NCBI GenBank assembly: GCA_026018925.1 | Contig: JAKSZU010000009.1 | Span: forward strand, 79,017,090-79,081,089 | Reading direction: 5' to 3' | DNA: 64,000 nt | Origin: Tupaia tana | Taxonomy: Eukaryota > Chordata > Mammalia > Scandentia > Tupaiidae | Shown here: positions 12,779 to 24,594 of the stretch, in pieces | How positions within the stretch are numbered: the first letter of the stretch is position 1 | How the letters are laid out: each line of letters begins with the position of its first letter | Notes under the pieces: generated by a model | Seen by the model: the letters and a program-made list of their open reading frames with translations, nothing else | The model's database searches: none | Told to the model about the DNA's origin: nothing | Program-made: the position numbers and the translations under genes

Positions 12779-13335
12779 AATTGTTATTATTCTTTATACA
12801 CTCAATCTCTATACATCATTTAGCTTGTAGAGAGTACTTACCCAATATGAAATACACCTCAGACCAGTCCAGTTGAGAATACTATACATGTTGTCATCAA
12901 CAGATAATAAACCATTTCTGTGTCCTACAAATGTCTTGCTTCTCTATTATTCTCCCTAATTTCCTTCCCTTGTACTCTTCCCCCAACACACTCCTTTCAT
13001 ACTGTCTCCAGTGTTCGTAACTATTTTCAATGCTTTTATACCTTCCAATCTTTCAGTCTATACCATAGAGTGCAGAGCATTGGTATATGTTAAGTGGAGA
13101 TATACAATGTCACTCTTTCAAAGCCTGACTTACTTCACTCAGCAATGCAATTTTCATATTCATCCCCTTTCTATAAAATGCCAGGGTCTTGCTTTTTATG
13201 GCTGAATACTATTTGATAGAGTATATGTGCCACACTTTTCAATACATTCATCTGTTCATGGACATTAGAATTGCTTCCAAATCTTAGCAATAGTGAATAA
13301 TACCACAAAAAACATAGAAGTGCAAGCACTTTTCT
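12779..13335 (-). mobile_element. L1-2 (minus), 3' segment
   Basis: The reverse complement of an L1 3'UTR and ORF2 C-terminus (for example the tatgttaagtggagatataca and ccatagagtgcag blocks). The L1 sequence breaks at 13335 inside gtgcaagcacttttct and resumes at 24613, after the composite insertion. L1-2 is therefore the older host element. Confidence 0.88.
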
Positions 13336-13612
13336 TTTTTAAAAATTTTATTATTTATTTATTTATTTTTGTATATACATTCAATCACATTGTTTAGCTT
13401 ACAATGTGAGCATTTCAATATGTGAACATTTCTCCCCAGTCCCGTTGATCCAAATATTTTCAACTGATAACACCACACCTCCCCATCCCGTAAATGCTCT
13501 ACCTCTATATCCCTTCTCCAAATATCCTTCGTTAGGCCCCACTCCTCCACATGTACCTCATCTGACATTCACACCCATCTCTTGTGTTTGTTCAACTGTT
13601 AGTCAATCAGTT

Positions 13613-16600
13613 TCAGTCATAGAGTGCAGACATTCGATATATGTTAAGTGGGGACATACAATGTCTCTCCTTCATAGCCTGGGTTGCCTCACTCAGTAGT
13701 AAATTTTCCATATTCTTCCACTTTCTGTCAAAAGCCAGGGTTTTGTTGGTTTTTATGACTGAATAGTATTCCATAGAGCATATGTGCCACAGTTTTTCAA
13801 TCCATTCACCCATATGGGGGCATTTGGGTTGGTTCCATGACTTAGCAATCGTGAATAGTGCCGCAATAAACATTGATGTGCAAGCACTTTTCCAATGAAG
13901 AATTCTTCTGTCCTTTGCATAGATACCTAGGAATAGGATTGCTGGATAATATGACAGATCTATTTATAAATTTTTGAGGAATCTCCAAATTATTCTCCAC
14001 AGTGGCTGGACCAATTTACATTCCCACCAGGAGTGTAAAAGACTTCCCCTTTCACCACACCCCTGCCACCACTTATCATTTTTTGCTTTTTTAATCTTAG
14101 ACATTTTGACTGGGGTTAGGTAGTACCTCATTGTTGTTTTTATCTGCATTTCCCTTATGATGAGGGATGTTGAACATTTTTTAATATGTCTTTTGGCTAT
14201 TCGTATGTCATCCTTAGAGAGTGTTTTTTTCAACTCCTCCCATCTTTTAATAGGGTCTATCATCTTTTTTTAAAAACAGCTTCTTGAGTTCCTTGTGTAT
14301 TCTGGTTATCAGTCCCTTATCTGATGCAAAATTTACAAAAATATTTTCCCATTCTGAGGGCTGTCGATTCACACTAATTACTGTGTCTTTTGCCATGCAA
14401 AAACTTCTCAGTCTGACGTAATCCCATTTGTCTATATTGGGGATTATTGACTGTGCTTTGAGGGTCTTCTTTAAGAAGTCTTTCCCTACACCAATGTCTC
14501 CCAGAGTTTCCCCAGTGTTTTCCAGGAGCAGCTTTATGGTTTGACAACTTAGATTTAGATCCTTGATCCACCTTGACTTCATTTTTGTCAAAGGTGAGAG
14601 GTAGGGGTTCAGATTCATCTTTCTGCAAGTGGAGATCCAGTTTTTCCAGCACCACTTGCTGAAGAGGCTTTCATCTTCCCAATGGATTGACTGGTACCCC
14701 TTGTCAAAAATCAGTTGACTGTATGTTTGGGCACTTATTTCTGGGGACTCTATTCTGTTCCATTGGTCCACATGTCTGTTTCTGTGCCAGTACCAAGCTG
14801 TCTTTATTACCACAGCTTTGTAATATTTTTTTGGATCGGGGAGTGAAATGCCGCCCACTCCACTCTTCTTGTGTAGAATTGCTTTGGCAATACGGGCTCT
14901 TTTATGACTCCAGACAAATTTTAAGATTGTCTTTTCTAGATCTGTGAAGAATGTGTTTGGTACTTTGATTGGCATTATATTAAATAGGTAGATTAATTTG
15001 GGTAGAATTGCCATTTTGATTATATTAATTCTCCCAATCCAGGAACATGGGATGTCCTTCCACTTTTTTGTGTCATTTTCAATTTCTTTTTTTATCTTCT
15101 CATAGTTTTCCTTGTGGAGGTCTTTAACTTCTTTAGTTAGATTTATCCCTAAGTATCTTATACTTTTTGTGGCTATGGTAAATGGAACAACTTTTTTCAG
15201 TTCTATCTCAGTCTGCCTGTTGTTCGTATACAGAAATGCTATAGATTTCTGGATATTAATTTTGTAACCTGCAGCGTTACTGTATTCATGTATTACTTCC
15301 AGAAAATTTTTTATGGAAACCATTGGGTCTTCTATATATACAATCATGTCATCTGCAAATAGAGAGAGTTTCACCTCTTCTTTTCCTATTTGAATGCCTT
15401 TTATTTTTTCCTCTTTTCTGATTGCAATGGCCAAGACTTCTAGTACTATATTGAAGAGGATTGGAGAAAGTGGACATCCTTGTCTTGTACCCGTTTTTAG
15501 TGGAAAAGCTTTCAGCTTTTCTCCATTGAGGATGATGTTCGCTATGGGTTTTTCATAGATAACTTTTATTGTGTTGAGAAATGACCCTTCTATGCCGATT
15601 TTGCCAAGAGTCTTGATCATGAAGGGATGTTGTATCTTATCAAATGCTTTTTCTGCATCAATTGATATGACCATATGGTTTTTATCTTTCTTCCTATTAA
15701 TACGGTGTATTACATTTATGGTTTTGCGTATGTTGAACCAACCTTGCATTCCTGGGATAAAGCCTACCTGATCATGATGTATAATCTTTTTGATAAGTTG
15801 TTGTATACGATTTGCTAGTACCTTGTTGAGAATCTTCACGTCTATATTCATCAGGGATATTGGTCTATAGTGTTCCTTCCTTGTCCTGTCCTTATCTGTT
15901 TTAAGGATAAGGGTGATAGAGGCTTCATAGAATGAAATAGGGAGAGATTCACCCTTTTGGATATTTATATATAGCTTGAGCAGAATGGGGGTTAACTCTT
16001 CTTTGAAAGTTTTGTAGAATTCAGAGGTGAATCCATCAGGGCCAGGGCTTTTCTTTGTTGGGAGGTTATTTATAACTGATTTGATCTCTTGGCTTGTTAT
16101 GGACCTATTCAGACTTTCTATATCCTCCTGGCTCAATCTAGGTAGATTATACATGTCCAGGAATTTGTCCATCTCATCCAAATTATCTTGTTTATTGGCA
16201 TACACATGTTCAAAGTATCCCCTAATAATGTTTTTTATTTCTACTATGTCTGTTGTTATTTTGCCTGCTTCATTGCAGATCTGATTCACCTGGTTCTTTT
16301 CTCTCTTCTTCTTAATAAATCTCGCTAGGGGAGTATCAATTTGGTTTATCTTTTCAAAGAACCAGCTTTTACTTTCATTTATTTTCTGTATAGTTCATTT
16401 ATTTTCTATTTTATTTATTTCTGCTCGTATCTTTATTATTTCCTTTCTCCTGGAGTTTTTTGGATCTTTTTGCTGTTGCTTTTCCAATTCTGTGAGGCAT
16501 GATGTTAGGTGATCCATTTGCCTTCTTTCCATGCTCCTCTTATGTGCACTAATTGCTATGAAGTTCCCTCTTATGACAGCTTTAGCAGTGTCCCAAAGAT

Positions 16601-17467
16601 TATGGAAACTCGTGTCCTCATTGTCATTGGCTTCCATGAACCTTTTGATTTCAGTCTTTATTTCTTCAGTAGTTGTGGAGTCATTCAGGAGTAGGCTATT
16701 ACATTTCCATGTATTTGAGTATTTTTGAGGATTTCTCTTGAAATTAAACTCAAGTTTAATTCCATCATGGTCGGTGAAGATGCTGGGTATAGTTTCTATG
16801 CTTTTGAATCTGTAGAGGCTTGCTTTGTGCCCAATAATGTGGTCAATCTTCGAGAATGTTCCATGTGGCGGCGAGAAAAAATGTATCTCGAGGTTTTGGG
16901 ATGGAAAGTTCTATAGATGTCTGTTAAGTCCATTTGATTTATGATATCGTTTAGATCTTTTATCTCTTTACCTATTTTTTGTAAAGATGATTTATCCAGG
17001 GGGGATAGTGCAGTGTTGAGGTCTCCAACACTTAGTGTGTTGCAGTCTATCTCCCTTTTTAGATCTAGCAGTCTTTCCTTCACATATTTGGGTGCTCCTG
17101 TGTTAGGCGCATAGATATTAAAAAGCATTATATCTTCTTGATCGACTGATCCTTTCACTACAATATAGTGCCCTTCTTCATCTTTTCACACAGTTTTTGT
17201 TTTAAAGTCTATTTTGTCAGAGATTAGTTTTGTGACTCCAGCTCTTTTTTGGTTCCCATTTGCATGGAAAATCTTTCTCCAACCCTTCACTTTCAGTCTA
17301 TGTATATCTTTATCCATGAAGTGGGTTTCCTGTAGGCAACAGAGAGAGGGTTTTTGTTTTTTAACCCATTCAGCCAGTCTATGTCTCTTGATTGGATAGT
17401 TTAATCCATTAACATTCAATGTTATTATCGATGTTAATGGATCTGTTCTGACGTTTAAGTTGGCCAT
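13613..17467 (-). pseudogene. L1-3 ORF2 (left body), nearly full-length reading with few breaks
   Basis: The reading starts at ATG 17465-17467 (MANLNVRTDPLTSIITLNVN) and ends with ..NIYRMSALYD at 13613, about 1,285 codons, the normal ORF2 size. The endonuclease part has TLNVNGLNYPIKRHR and LQETHF. A central 680-codon open stretch (14247-16289) holds the RT, with SPGPDGF, QGCPLSP and the catalytic FADD (15348-15359). Breaks seen: TGA at 17186-17188 where relatives have CGA, a 1-base frameshift near 16880 (HGTFS becomes MEHS), and a frameshift near 14250-14263. Non-functional as it stands but young-looking. Confidence 0.92.
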
Positions 17468-17511
17468 TGTCTTAGTTGCCTTTTACTCTTTTGTTTCTGG
17501 CTGTTACTTCT

Positions 17512-18568
17512 TTAGTTTTCCTGGAACAGTACTTTCTTCAGGGTTTCATGGAGAGTTGGCCTGGTGCTGGCAAATTCTTTCAGGTTTTGTTTGAGAAGAT
17601 TTTAATCTTTTTTTCCCAAATGAAGGATAATCTTGCAGGATACAATAATCTTGGTTGAAATTGTTTCTTTCCTAACACTTTCAATACATCTTCCCATTCT
17701 TTCCTTGCTTGCATTGTTTCTGTTGAGAAGTCCGGTGTTAGCCTGATAGGGTGACCTTTGTAAGTCACTTGTCCTTTCTCTCTTGCCAGTTTTAGTATCT
17801 TATCTTTATCTGTGGTCTTAGCTAGTCTGGCTATGATATGCCTTGGGGAAGATCTTCTTGGATTGATTCTATTTGGTGTCCTTTGTATTTCTTGGGTCTG
17901 GATGTTTGAGTGCCTCTCTATGCTTGGGAAATTTTCTTCCAAGATTTCATGGAATAGGTTTTCCATGCTCTTATTATTTTCTTCATCTTCTGGGATACCA
18001 GTTATTCAGATGTTAGGACGTCTAATGGAATCTAGTAATTCTCATATGTTAACTTCATGTTTTTTTTTTTTTGTTGTTATTTTCTCTATCTTTTTGGTGG
18101 TTTTCTCTAGGTCAGAAGTTTTATCTTCTACATCAGAGCTTCGACCTTCAGCATGGTCTAATCGGCTTTTAATAATTTCAAGAGAGTTTTTTTTTTCTGT
18201 ATTACAGACTTCACCTCTAATAATTCCGTCTTATTCTTCCTCAGCATTTCTTCCTTCATATCGTTGAAAGACTTTCTCATCTCCTGTAGTTCATTGTCTC
18301 TTTTCTGTTCCAGCTCATAGTACTTGTTCAACATGAATGGTCTAAACTCTATCTCAGACATTTTGGTAACATCCTCTATTTTTTCAAGAAAAGGAAGGGA
18401 ATTACTGTGTTCCTTTGATGGAGACATATTTCCTGCTTTTTTCAGGCCTGAGGTTTTTCTACTTCTAACCATTGGGAGATGTGTTCCCTTTGAAAAACCT
18501 TTTACAAGAACATTTCTTCGAATAGGAGCAAGTGTGTTTCCTTTCTGATGTGGAATGGAGACAGCCAA
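17512..18568 (-). pseudogene. L1-3 ORF1 (left body), frameshifted
   Basis: Starts MAVSIPHQKGNTLAPIRRNV at 18568, with a basic N-terminal extension followed by the coiled coil (YYELEQKRDNELQEMRKSF). A frame change occurs between about 18158 and 17966. The C-terminal domain follows (PRHIIARLAKTTDKDKILKL, then YPARLSFIWE), with a further break near 17580 and the stop TAA at 17512-17514. The N-terminal extension matches ORF1 of L1-8 (62394) but not the ORF1 of the right body (23944), so the two bodies of L1-3 belong to different L1 lineages. Confidence 0.88.
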
Positions 18569-18965
18569 AGTCTCTCTTCAATTGTGTTTAGTAATGTAAT
18601 CCAAAAAAAAGTATTCTCTTCAGGTGTCCAAAGAAATGTATCTCCTTCTTCGCAAGTGGTTCAGTGAAATGGAGGATTCTGGAGAGTCTTAAAATGCTAG
18701 AATGTTTCAGAATTGTAATTCTAGACCTACCTGGCTGAAAGAGGAGTGTCTGGCTTGGGCGTCCCGTGGCTGTAGCTACTGGGGGCAGTCCTCCCTCGAA
18801 GATCTTGGCCCAGGGGTCAAAAGATGGGAGTGTGGTGTGGTAGAACTGAGGGCATTCCTGGCTGAAAGAGGGGTGTCTGGCTTGGGGTTCCCAGGGCTGA
18901 AGCTACTGGGGGCAGTCCTCCCTCGAAGATCCTGGCCCAGGGGTCCCAAGTAAACTGTTTTCACA
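18569..18965 (-). promoter_or_regulatory. L1-3 left-body 5'UTR with two tandem ~128-bp units
   Basis: The phrase ctggctgaaagagg-gtgtctggcttggg recurs at 18731 and 18859, 128 bp apart, with gctactgggggcagtcctcc and tcgaagatc-tggcccaggg in both. In L1s such 5'UTR repeats are usually promoter monomers. The related single unit in L1-8 is at 62816-62888. It abuts ERV-derived sequence near 18965. Confidence 0.75.
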
Positions 18966-19739
18966 GGGGCCTTGATCTGTAAGGATGAGCCAGGAGGGTC
19001 CTTTCTAATAGTGCTTCAAAAACCAAAAAACGACAGCCCTGCTCTAGTCACTCCAGAGGCTGATTGCGAGTCGGACATTGTCAAGAGTATGGCTCAGTGG
19101 CTCCATGACCAGATGGTCAGAGAAAGAACAGGCTGCTGCTGAGTTGTGAGATGCTTAGAGTGGCCTCTGGTACCAGTAAGCCCCTTGGTCCTTGCTCCCA
19201 TTTTAAGTGCTCTATTCACCGTGCTTCTAATTTTGTTTTTTGCTCTTATTTACTCAGTTTTCTTACCCAATATGTCTCCCACAGAATAAAGGCCTTTAAA
19301 TATTACATGTTAATTGCCTCTAGACCTAAAGCCCAAGTATACCAGACACGACCCCATCATGGAGGAGCACCTCCAAGAGAAGCAAGGAATGAAGCAAGAG
19401 CGACTCCATCTTAAAAAGCACCTCCATTATAAACTCTTAGATTCCTGTGACTAGAAACTTGACTTCTCCTCTGTGCCTAAGAGTAAACAGTAATTAACAT
19501 TCCTATTGTCTTTATGTTTCTTAGTGATATAATCATCAGCCAGACCCCTTGCCCTGAGCTATAAAGACCATTAAAATTCTATTATGTTTAGGTGGAGACA
19601 GAACCTACCCTAAAAAAGGATTAACCTGCTTTTCCTGTTTTGGTACTGTACTTTTGCTTTTACATTATTAAAACCCTACCCCCTACCCTCCTCCCCCATC
19701 TGAACCCACTACACCTTACCCTCGTGTGAATTTGCTTGG

Positions 19740-20732
19740 GATGGTGATAAAATAATTGTAACCACTAATCATTCTAAACTAATGGGGGGAGATCCTCTTG
19801 GATATGAACAGCCTTGTGTCTCAACTCCCTTTAATTTTTCAGCTTCTACAGAATCACGCTCCCTTTGCTTTTCAGCCTATGGTGTTAAGCCTCTTCCATT
19901 TTGTGTTACTCTTTCTCCTATAATTCAAGTTGCAGATTCCCCTTTAACCACAGGATAGCCACTTCCCTCGTTATGATGACCACAATTGTGATGCTTGGAC
20001 CCTAACTTTTCTTTCTTTTACAGAATATAATAATTCAATTTTAACCACTGCACCTTCTATTCACCCACCTAAGATGCTTTCCCACAGATTGAGGTTGTTT
20101 CTGGAGATGAACCTGCCCCCATTCCATCCCTTGATTTTATTGCAGGAAGACCCAAGTGAGCTATCCAACTTATCCCCATCTTTGCCACCTTGGGATTCAC
20201 AGTAGCCGCCGCTGTGGGCTCCACAGGCCTGGGTTATTCCCTTCAACTTAAACAGGTCACAAAAGGATTGATCTCTGATGTCCAGCATCTTGTATCCACT
20301 ATCTCCCTCATCCAGGATCAGCTAGATTCCCTCGCAGAGGTGGTTTTACAAAATCGCAGGGGTTTGGATTTCTTACTTGCAGAGCAGGGAGGTCTTTGTC
20401 TTGCCCTGCAGGAACGGTGCTGCTTTTATGCCAACAAGTCTGGCATTGTCTGCGATAAGATCCATGACCTCCAAGAAGCCCTAAGGAACCGCAGATGACA
20501 ACTGGCTGACAACTTCCTTCTAACTGTCTGGAATGGACTCTTGCCCTTTTTGCTTCCTATAATTGGACCAATTCTTGGGCTACTAATTGTCTGCTCCCTT
20601 GGACCGGTCATTTTCCAAAGACTGAAAATGTTTATCAGCCAACAAGTTACCTCCCTCCTTTCTCGGCCTATTCAGGTCCATTACACTAGACTGGGGATGC
20701 ACGATATCAATCAACATCATAATCTGACCTGA
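19740..20732 (+). pseudogene. env: ERV envelope remnant, TM subunit best preserved
   Basis: The TM-like region at about 20170-20732 has a hydrophobic, alanine/glycine-rich fusion-peptide-like start ([13 protein letters not shown]), a heptad-like segment, the immunosuppressive-type block with a CX6CC motif (C-LALQER-CC), and a hydrophobic membrane anchor (LLPIIGPILGLLIVCSLGPV) before a short cytoplasmic tail. This arrangement is typical of gammaretroviral and type-D envelopes. One in-frame TGA at 20496-20498 splits TM between ectodomain and anchor; both halves are in the same frame. The upstream SU-like part (19740-20160) has scattered stops and lacks its N-terminus. It is a broken fossil and cannot make an envelope protein as it stands. 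Confidence 0.85.
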
Positions 20733-20918
20733 GGCACTGAGCTGGTTAACCAATGATGGGTAAGAGAGTCTAGTCAACCTTTTGCCACTTCCACCACCTA
20801 AGACAGGACACCCAACTTGCTGTGGGTGGTTCCCACGATGAGTAACCGAGGACATTCGGCTAATAAGACTCCAACCTAAGACAGGCACAGCTCCCCCTGG
20901 TTCCCAGTCTATAAAAAA

Positions 20919-20930
20919 CAGAAAGGGGGA
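20919..20930 (+). other. ERV polypurine tract
   Basis: cagaaaggggga lies immediately before the LTR start, the standard position for the plus-strand DNA primer site of retroviruses. Confidence 0.8.
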
Positions 20931-20932
20931 TA

Positions 20933-21214
20933 TGTAGGAAGCCACATGCACCAAAATGGCTGACATGACCTTCATACAAGGACCTTCAAGTATCCTTGTT
21001 CCGGAAGTAGACAATTCACCCTGAGACTTCCTCATTCAGGCAGGTCCTCAGTCAGGTCCACTACAATTCCCGCCCCCTTTTACTACCCTGTGTATATAAG
21101 AATGTTCTCTGGCCCTGTGACACTGTGTCGCTCCCGTGCTGTGACACTGCGCCGGTTCCAGACCTCCACTCTCTCACCCAGGCACCCTGCTCGATCGTCC
21201 CATGGGCCGGGACA
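20933..21214 (+). repeat. ERV 3' LTR (282 bp, TG...CA)
   Basis: Begins TGTAGGAAGCC after the polypurine tract and ends GGGCCGGGACA. A TATA-like tatataag is at 21093-21100, followed by a GC-richer R/U5-like part. The next base begins L1 ORF2 sequence (agggagagattcaccc), so the LTR end is intact and marks the integration point within an L1. Confidence 0.85.
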
Positions 21215-22690
21215 AGGGAGAGATTCACCCTTTTGGATCTTTAGAAATAACTTGATCAGAATGGGAGATAACTCTTCTTTGAAAGTTTTGTAGAATTCAG
21301 AGGTGAATCCATCAGGGCCAGGGCTTTTCTTTGTTGGGAGGTTATTTATTACTGATTCAATCTCCTGGCTTGTTATGGGTCTATTCAGACTTTCTATATC
21401 CTCCTGGCTCATTCTTGGTAGATTATATTTGTCCAGGAGTTTGTCCATTTCATCCAGATTGTCTTGTTTCTTAGCGTATAGATGTTCAAACTATCCTCTA
21501 ATGATGTTTTGAATTTCTACTATGTCTGTTGTTATGTTACCAGCCTCATTGAGATTTGATTCACCTGGTTCCTTTCTCTCTTCTTCTTAATAAGTCTTGC
21601 TAGTGGTGTATCAATTTTGTTTATCCTTTCAAAGAACCAGCTTTTACTTTCATTTATTTTCTGTATAGTATGTTTGTTTTCTATTTCATTTATTTCTGCT
21701 CGGATCTTTATTATTTCCTTTCTCCTGGAATTTTTTGCATATTTTTGCTGTTGCTTTTCCAATTCTCTGAGGCTTCATGTTAGGTGATCTATTAGCCTTC
21801 TTTCTATCTTCCTCTTATGTGCACTAAATCCTATGAACTTCCCTCTTATGACTGCTTTTTCAGTGTCCCAAAGATTATGGAAACTTGTGTCCTCATTGTC
21901 ATTGGCTTCCATGAATCTTTTTATTTCAGTCTTTATTTCTTCAGTAATAGGGGAGTCATTCAGGAGTAGGTTATTTAGTTTCCATGTTTCTAGGTATTTT
22001 TGAGGATTTCTCTTGAAATTAAATTCAATTTTAATTCCATCATGGTCAGAGAAGATGCTGGATATAGTTTCTATGCCTTTGAATCTGTAGAGGCTTGCTC
22101 TGTGTCCTATGATGTGGTCAATCTTCGAGAAGGTTCCATATCGGGGTGAGAAAAAGCTATATCTTGTGGCTTTTGGGTGGAAAGTTCTATAGATGTCTGT
22201 TAAGTCCCATTGATTTATGGTATCATTTAGATCCTTTATCTCTTTACCTATTTTTTGCCTAGATGATCTATCCAGAGGGGATAATGCGGTGTTGAGATCT
22301 CCACCAAATAGTGTGTTGCAGTCTATCTCCCCTTTTAGATCTAACATTCTTTCCTTCACATATTTGGGAGTTCCTGTGTTAGGTGCATAGATATTAATAA
22401 GCATTATATCTTCTTGATCTATAGAGCCTTTTACTATGATATAGTGCCCTTCTTTGTCTCTTCGAATGGTTTTTGTTTTAAAGCCTATTTTGTCAGAAAT
22501 TAGTATCGCAACTCCAGCTCTTATTTGGTTCCCAATTGCATGGAAAACCTTTTTCCAACCCTTCGCTTTCAGTCTATGTATGTCTTTCTCCATGAGGTGG
22601 TCTGTGTCTCTTGATTGGAGAATTTAAACCATTAACATTCAATGTTATTATCAATATTACAACATCTGTATTGACATTTAAGTTGGCCAT
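21215..22690 (-). pseudogene. L1-3 right body: ORF2 N-terminal half
   Basis: Minus-strand ORF2 from the start codon (cat at 22688-22690) through the endonuclease to the first part of RT, ending where the ERV LTR abuts at 21215. The 272-codon open stretch 21775-22593 carries GDLNTALSPLD and IIGHRASLYRFKGIETISS. About 60 bp are missing near 22610 compared with the other copies, which removes the QKPS-CCLQETHF catalytic part of the endonuclease. Frame breaks follow at 21762-21775 and near 21450. Confidence 0.88.
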
Positions 22691-22735
22691 TGTTGTAGTT
22701 GTCTGTTATTTCTTTGTTTCTGGCTATTGATTCTT

Positions 22736-23998
22736 TAGTTTTCCTGGAACAGTATTTTCTTCAGGGTTTCTTTTTTCTTTTTTTTTTTTTTTTTTTGGAG
22801 AGATTTTTTCGCTATAGGGCGCGTTCGCTCGCCAGACAGACAGAGAGAAACATAGAGACAGAAAGCGAGAAATCACCCCCTGGGGGAATGGCCATGCCGT
22901 AATCCCCTTCTCCTCTATTCTCCTCTTGGGATATTGGGCACGCACGCACACGCACCTGGTGTGAGTTTTAAGCCACCGGGTCCGGGATGCGAACCGTGGT
23001 CGACTACGTGGGAGTCCAGTGACATAGCCATTACGCTAACTGCTGGTTCCCTCTTCAGGGTTTCTTGAAGAGCTGGTCTGGTGTTGGCGAATTCTTTCAG
23101 GTTTTGTTTGTCTGAGAAGATTTTAATCTTTTTTTTTTTTTCCCATATGAAGGATAATCTTGCAGGATATAATAGTCTTGGCTGAAATTGTTTCTCTCTT
23201 AACACTTTCAATACGTATTCTCATTCTTTCCTTGCTTGCATTGTTTCTGATGAGAGGTCTGGTGTTAGCCTGATGGGATGGCCTTTGTAAGTTCCTTCTC
23301 ATTTCTCTCTTGCCAGTTTTAATATCATGTCTTTATCTGTGGTGTTAGACAGCCTGGCTAAGATGTGCCTTGGGGAAGATCTTCTGGGGTTGATTCTTTG
23401 GGGTCCTTCGTATTTCTTGGGTCTGGATGGTTGAGTGCCTCTCTAGACTTGGGAAATTTTCTTCCAGGATTTCATGAAATAGATTTTCCATTCCACTATT
23501 AGTTTCTTCGTCTTCTGGGATGCCAATTATTCTGATGTTTGGGTGTCTAATGGAGTCTAGTATTTCTTGTATGTTATCCTCATGTTTTTTTGTTATTTTG
23601 TCGATCTTTTTGGTGTTTTTTTTTTCTAGGTCAGAGGTTTTATCATCTACATCAGAGATTTGATCTTCAGCACGGTCTAATCGGCTCTTAATACTTTCCA
23701 GAGAGTTTTTAATTTCTTGTATTATAGACTTTATCTCTAATGGTTCCACCTGATTCTTTCTCAGAGTATCCATTTCTTCTTTCATATCCTGGAAGGACTT
23801 CCTAATTTCCTGTAGTTCATTGTCTCTTTTCTGTTCCAATTCACAGAATTTCACCATGAATGTTAGAAATTCTTTGTCTGTCATTTTGGTAATGTCCTCC
23901 ATATTTACGAGACATGGAGGGGCATTTTCCTTTGTTGGAGACATATTTCCGTTTCTCCCACTAGGAGTAGGAGTGTTTCTTTTTGGCTGGGAATAGAT
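22736..23998 (-). pseudogene. L1-3 right body: ORF1, interrupted by a SINE
   Basis: The main open part is 23345-23944 (199 codons), beginning MSPTKENAPPCLVNMEDITK, with a coiled coil (ELEQKRDNELQEIRKSFQDM..) and the RRM start HPNIRIIGIPEDEE. The frame is lost after NQPQK near 23390, and the C-terminal domain is cut by a SINE at 22773-23051. It lacks the basic MAVSIPHQKG-type extension of the left body, marking a different subfamily. Confidence 0.88.
22773..23051 (-). mobile_element. tRNA-derived SINE (minus) in L1-3 right ORF1
   Basis: A complete copy read from 23051 leftwards, GGAACCAGCAG variant. The 15-bp TSD tcttcagggtttctt is present on both sides (22758-22772 and 23052-23066). Confidence 0.95.
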
Positions 23999-23999
23999 G

Positions 24000-24594
24000 T
24001 TTGCTGAAGTCTCTCTTCTGTTGTTTTTACCAATGTGCTCTCAAGAGGGGATCTCTACTGAGGTGTCTAAAGAGCAGTATCTCCATTCTCACAGGTGGAT
24101 CAGTACAAGAGAGGATCCCAGAGACACTTGCTCTACTAGGGAATTTCAGATATGTGATTCTAGACCTGTCTAGCCTCTCTGGCAGGGTAAAAAATGAAGA
24201 GGAGAGGATAATATGAAACAAAATGAAATGAAAGACAACAGAGAAAAATAAAGAAAAAGTCACACACCACAATTTCGCCAGAGGCCTGTAGGTGGGCCTT
24301 GTGCCTGCTGCCTGGAAGGGACAGTCAAGGAGGTGGAGTCTTGGGCTGGGGGGACTGAAAGTGGGATGGGGGTCAGAGATGACCCTCCCTCAATGTCTCT
24401 TGCTGAACAGAGGCCTGTATGTGGGCCTTGTTTCTGCTGCCTGGAAGGGACAGTCAAGGAGGTGGAGTCTTGGGCTGGGGAGACTGGAAGTGGGGTGGTG
24501 GTCAGAGATGACACTCCCTCAGTGTCCCTTGCTGAACAGAAGCCTGTAGTGGGCCTTGTGCCTGCTGCCTGGAAGGGACAGTCTGTGGAAAGCA
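24000..24594 (-). promoter_or_regulatory. L1-3 right body 5'UTR with tandem ~128-bp monomers
   Basis: The unit starting gcctgta-gtgggccttg appears at 24285, 24413 and 24541 (spacing 128 bp): two full copies and a partial outermost copy that ends agtctgtggaaagc next to the TSD. Each carries ggtggagtcttgggctgggg, gactg-aagtggg and cagagatgac. By analogy with mouse L1 monomers these are promoter units. Their reverse complement matches most of the 216-bp array monomer at 54851-56550 and 62889-64000. Confidence 0.85.

Larger units (their letters stand above)
18966..21214 (+). mobile_element. ERV 3' fragment (env remnant plus 3' LTR)
   Basis: A plus-strand retroviral remnant. The env-like coding part is at about 19740-20732, a polypurine tract at 20919-20930 and an LTR at 20933-21214. 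No gag, pol catalytic motif, primer-binding site or 5' LTR is seen. The right end joins L1 ORF2 sequence directly after the terminal CA. The left end joins the 5'UTR of the left L1 body. The left portion, 18966-19730, is unassigned but shows no L1 similarity. Confidence 0.85.
13336..24594 (-). mobile_element. L1-3: composite minus L1 insertion carrying an ERV remnant
   Basis: An 11.26-kb block inserted in L1-2. The 18-bp sequence aagtgcaagcacttttct lies at 13318-13335 and again, identical, at 24595-24612, and L1-2 continues across the pair. The left edge is a poly-A tail seen as T/A-rich DNA (13336-13372); the right edge is a 5'UTR. Inside are, left to right, one nearly complete minus L1 body (13336-18965), the 3' portion of a plus-strand ERV (18966-21214), and the 5' half of another minus L1 (21215-24594). 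The outer 3' and 5' ends share one TSD, so they come from one original L1. See the findings for a recombination model. Confidence 0.85.

Noticed and set aside
14247-16289. 680-codon open frame as a possible cellular gene
   Set aside because: It is the RT-containing part of an L1 ORF2 (SPGPDGF, QGCPLSP, FADD), flanked by the rest of the element.
21083-21448. 121-codon minus-strand frame at the LTR edge
   Set aside because: It fuses L1 ORF2 sense codons to antisense LTR by chance at the insertion junction.
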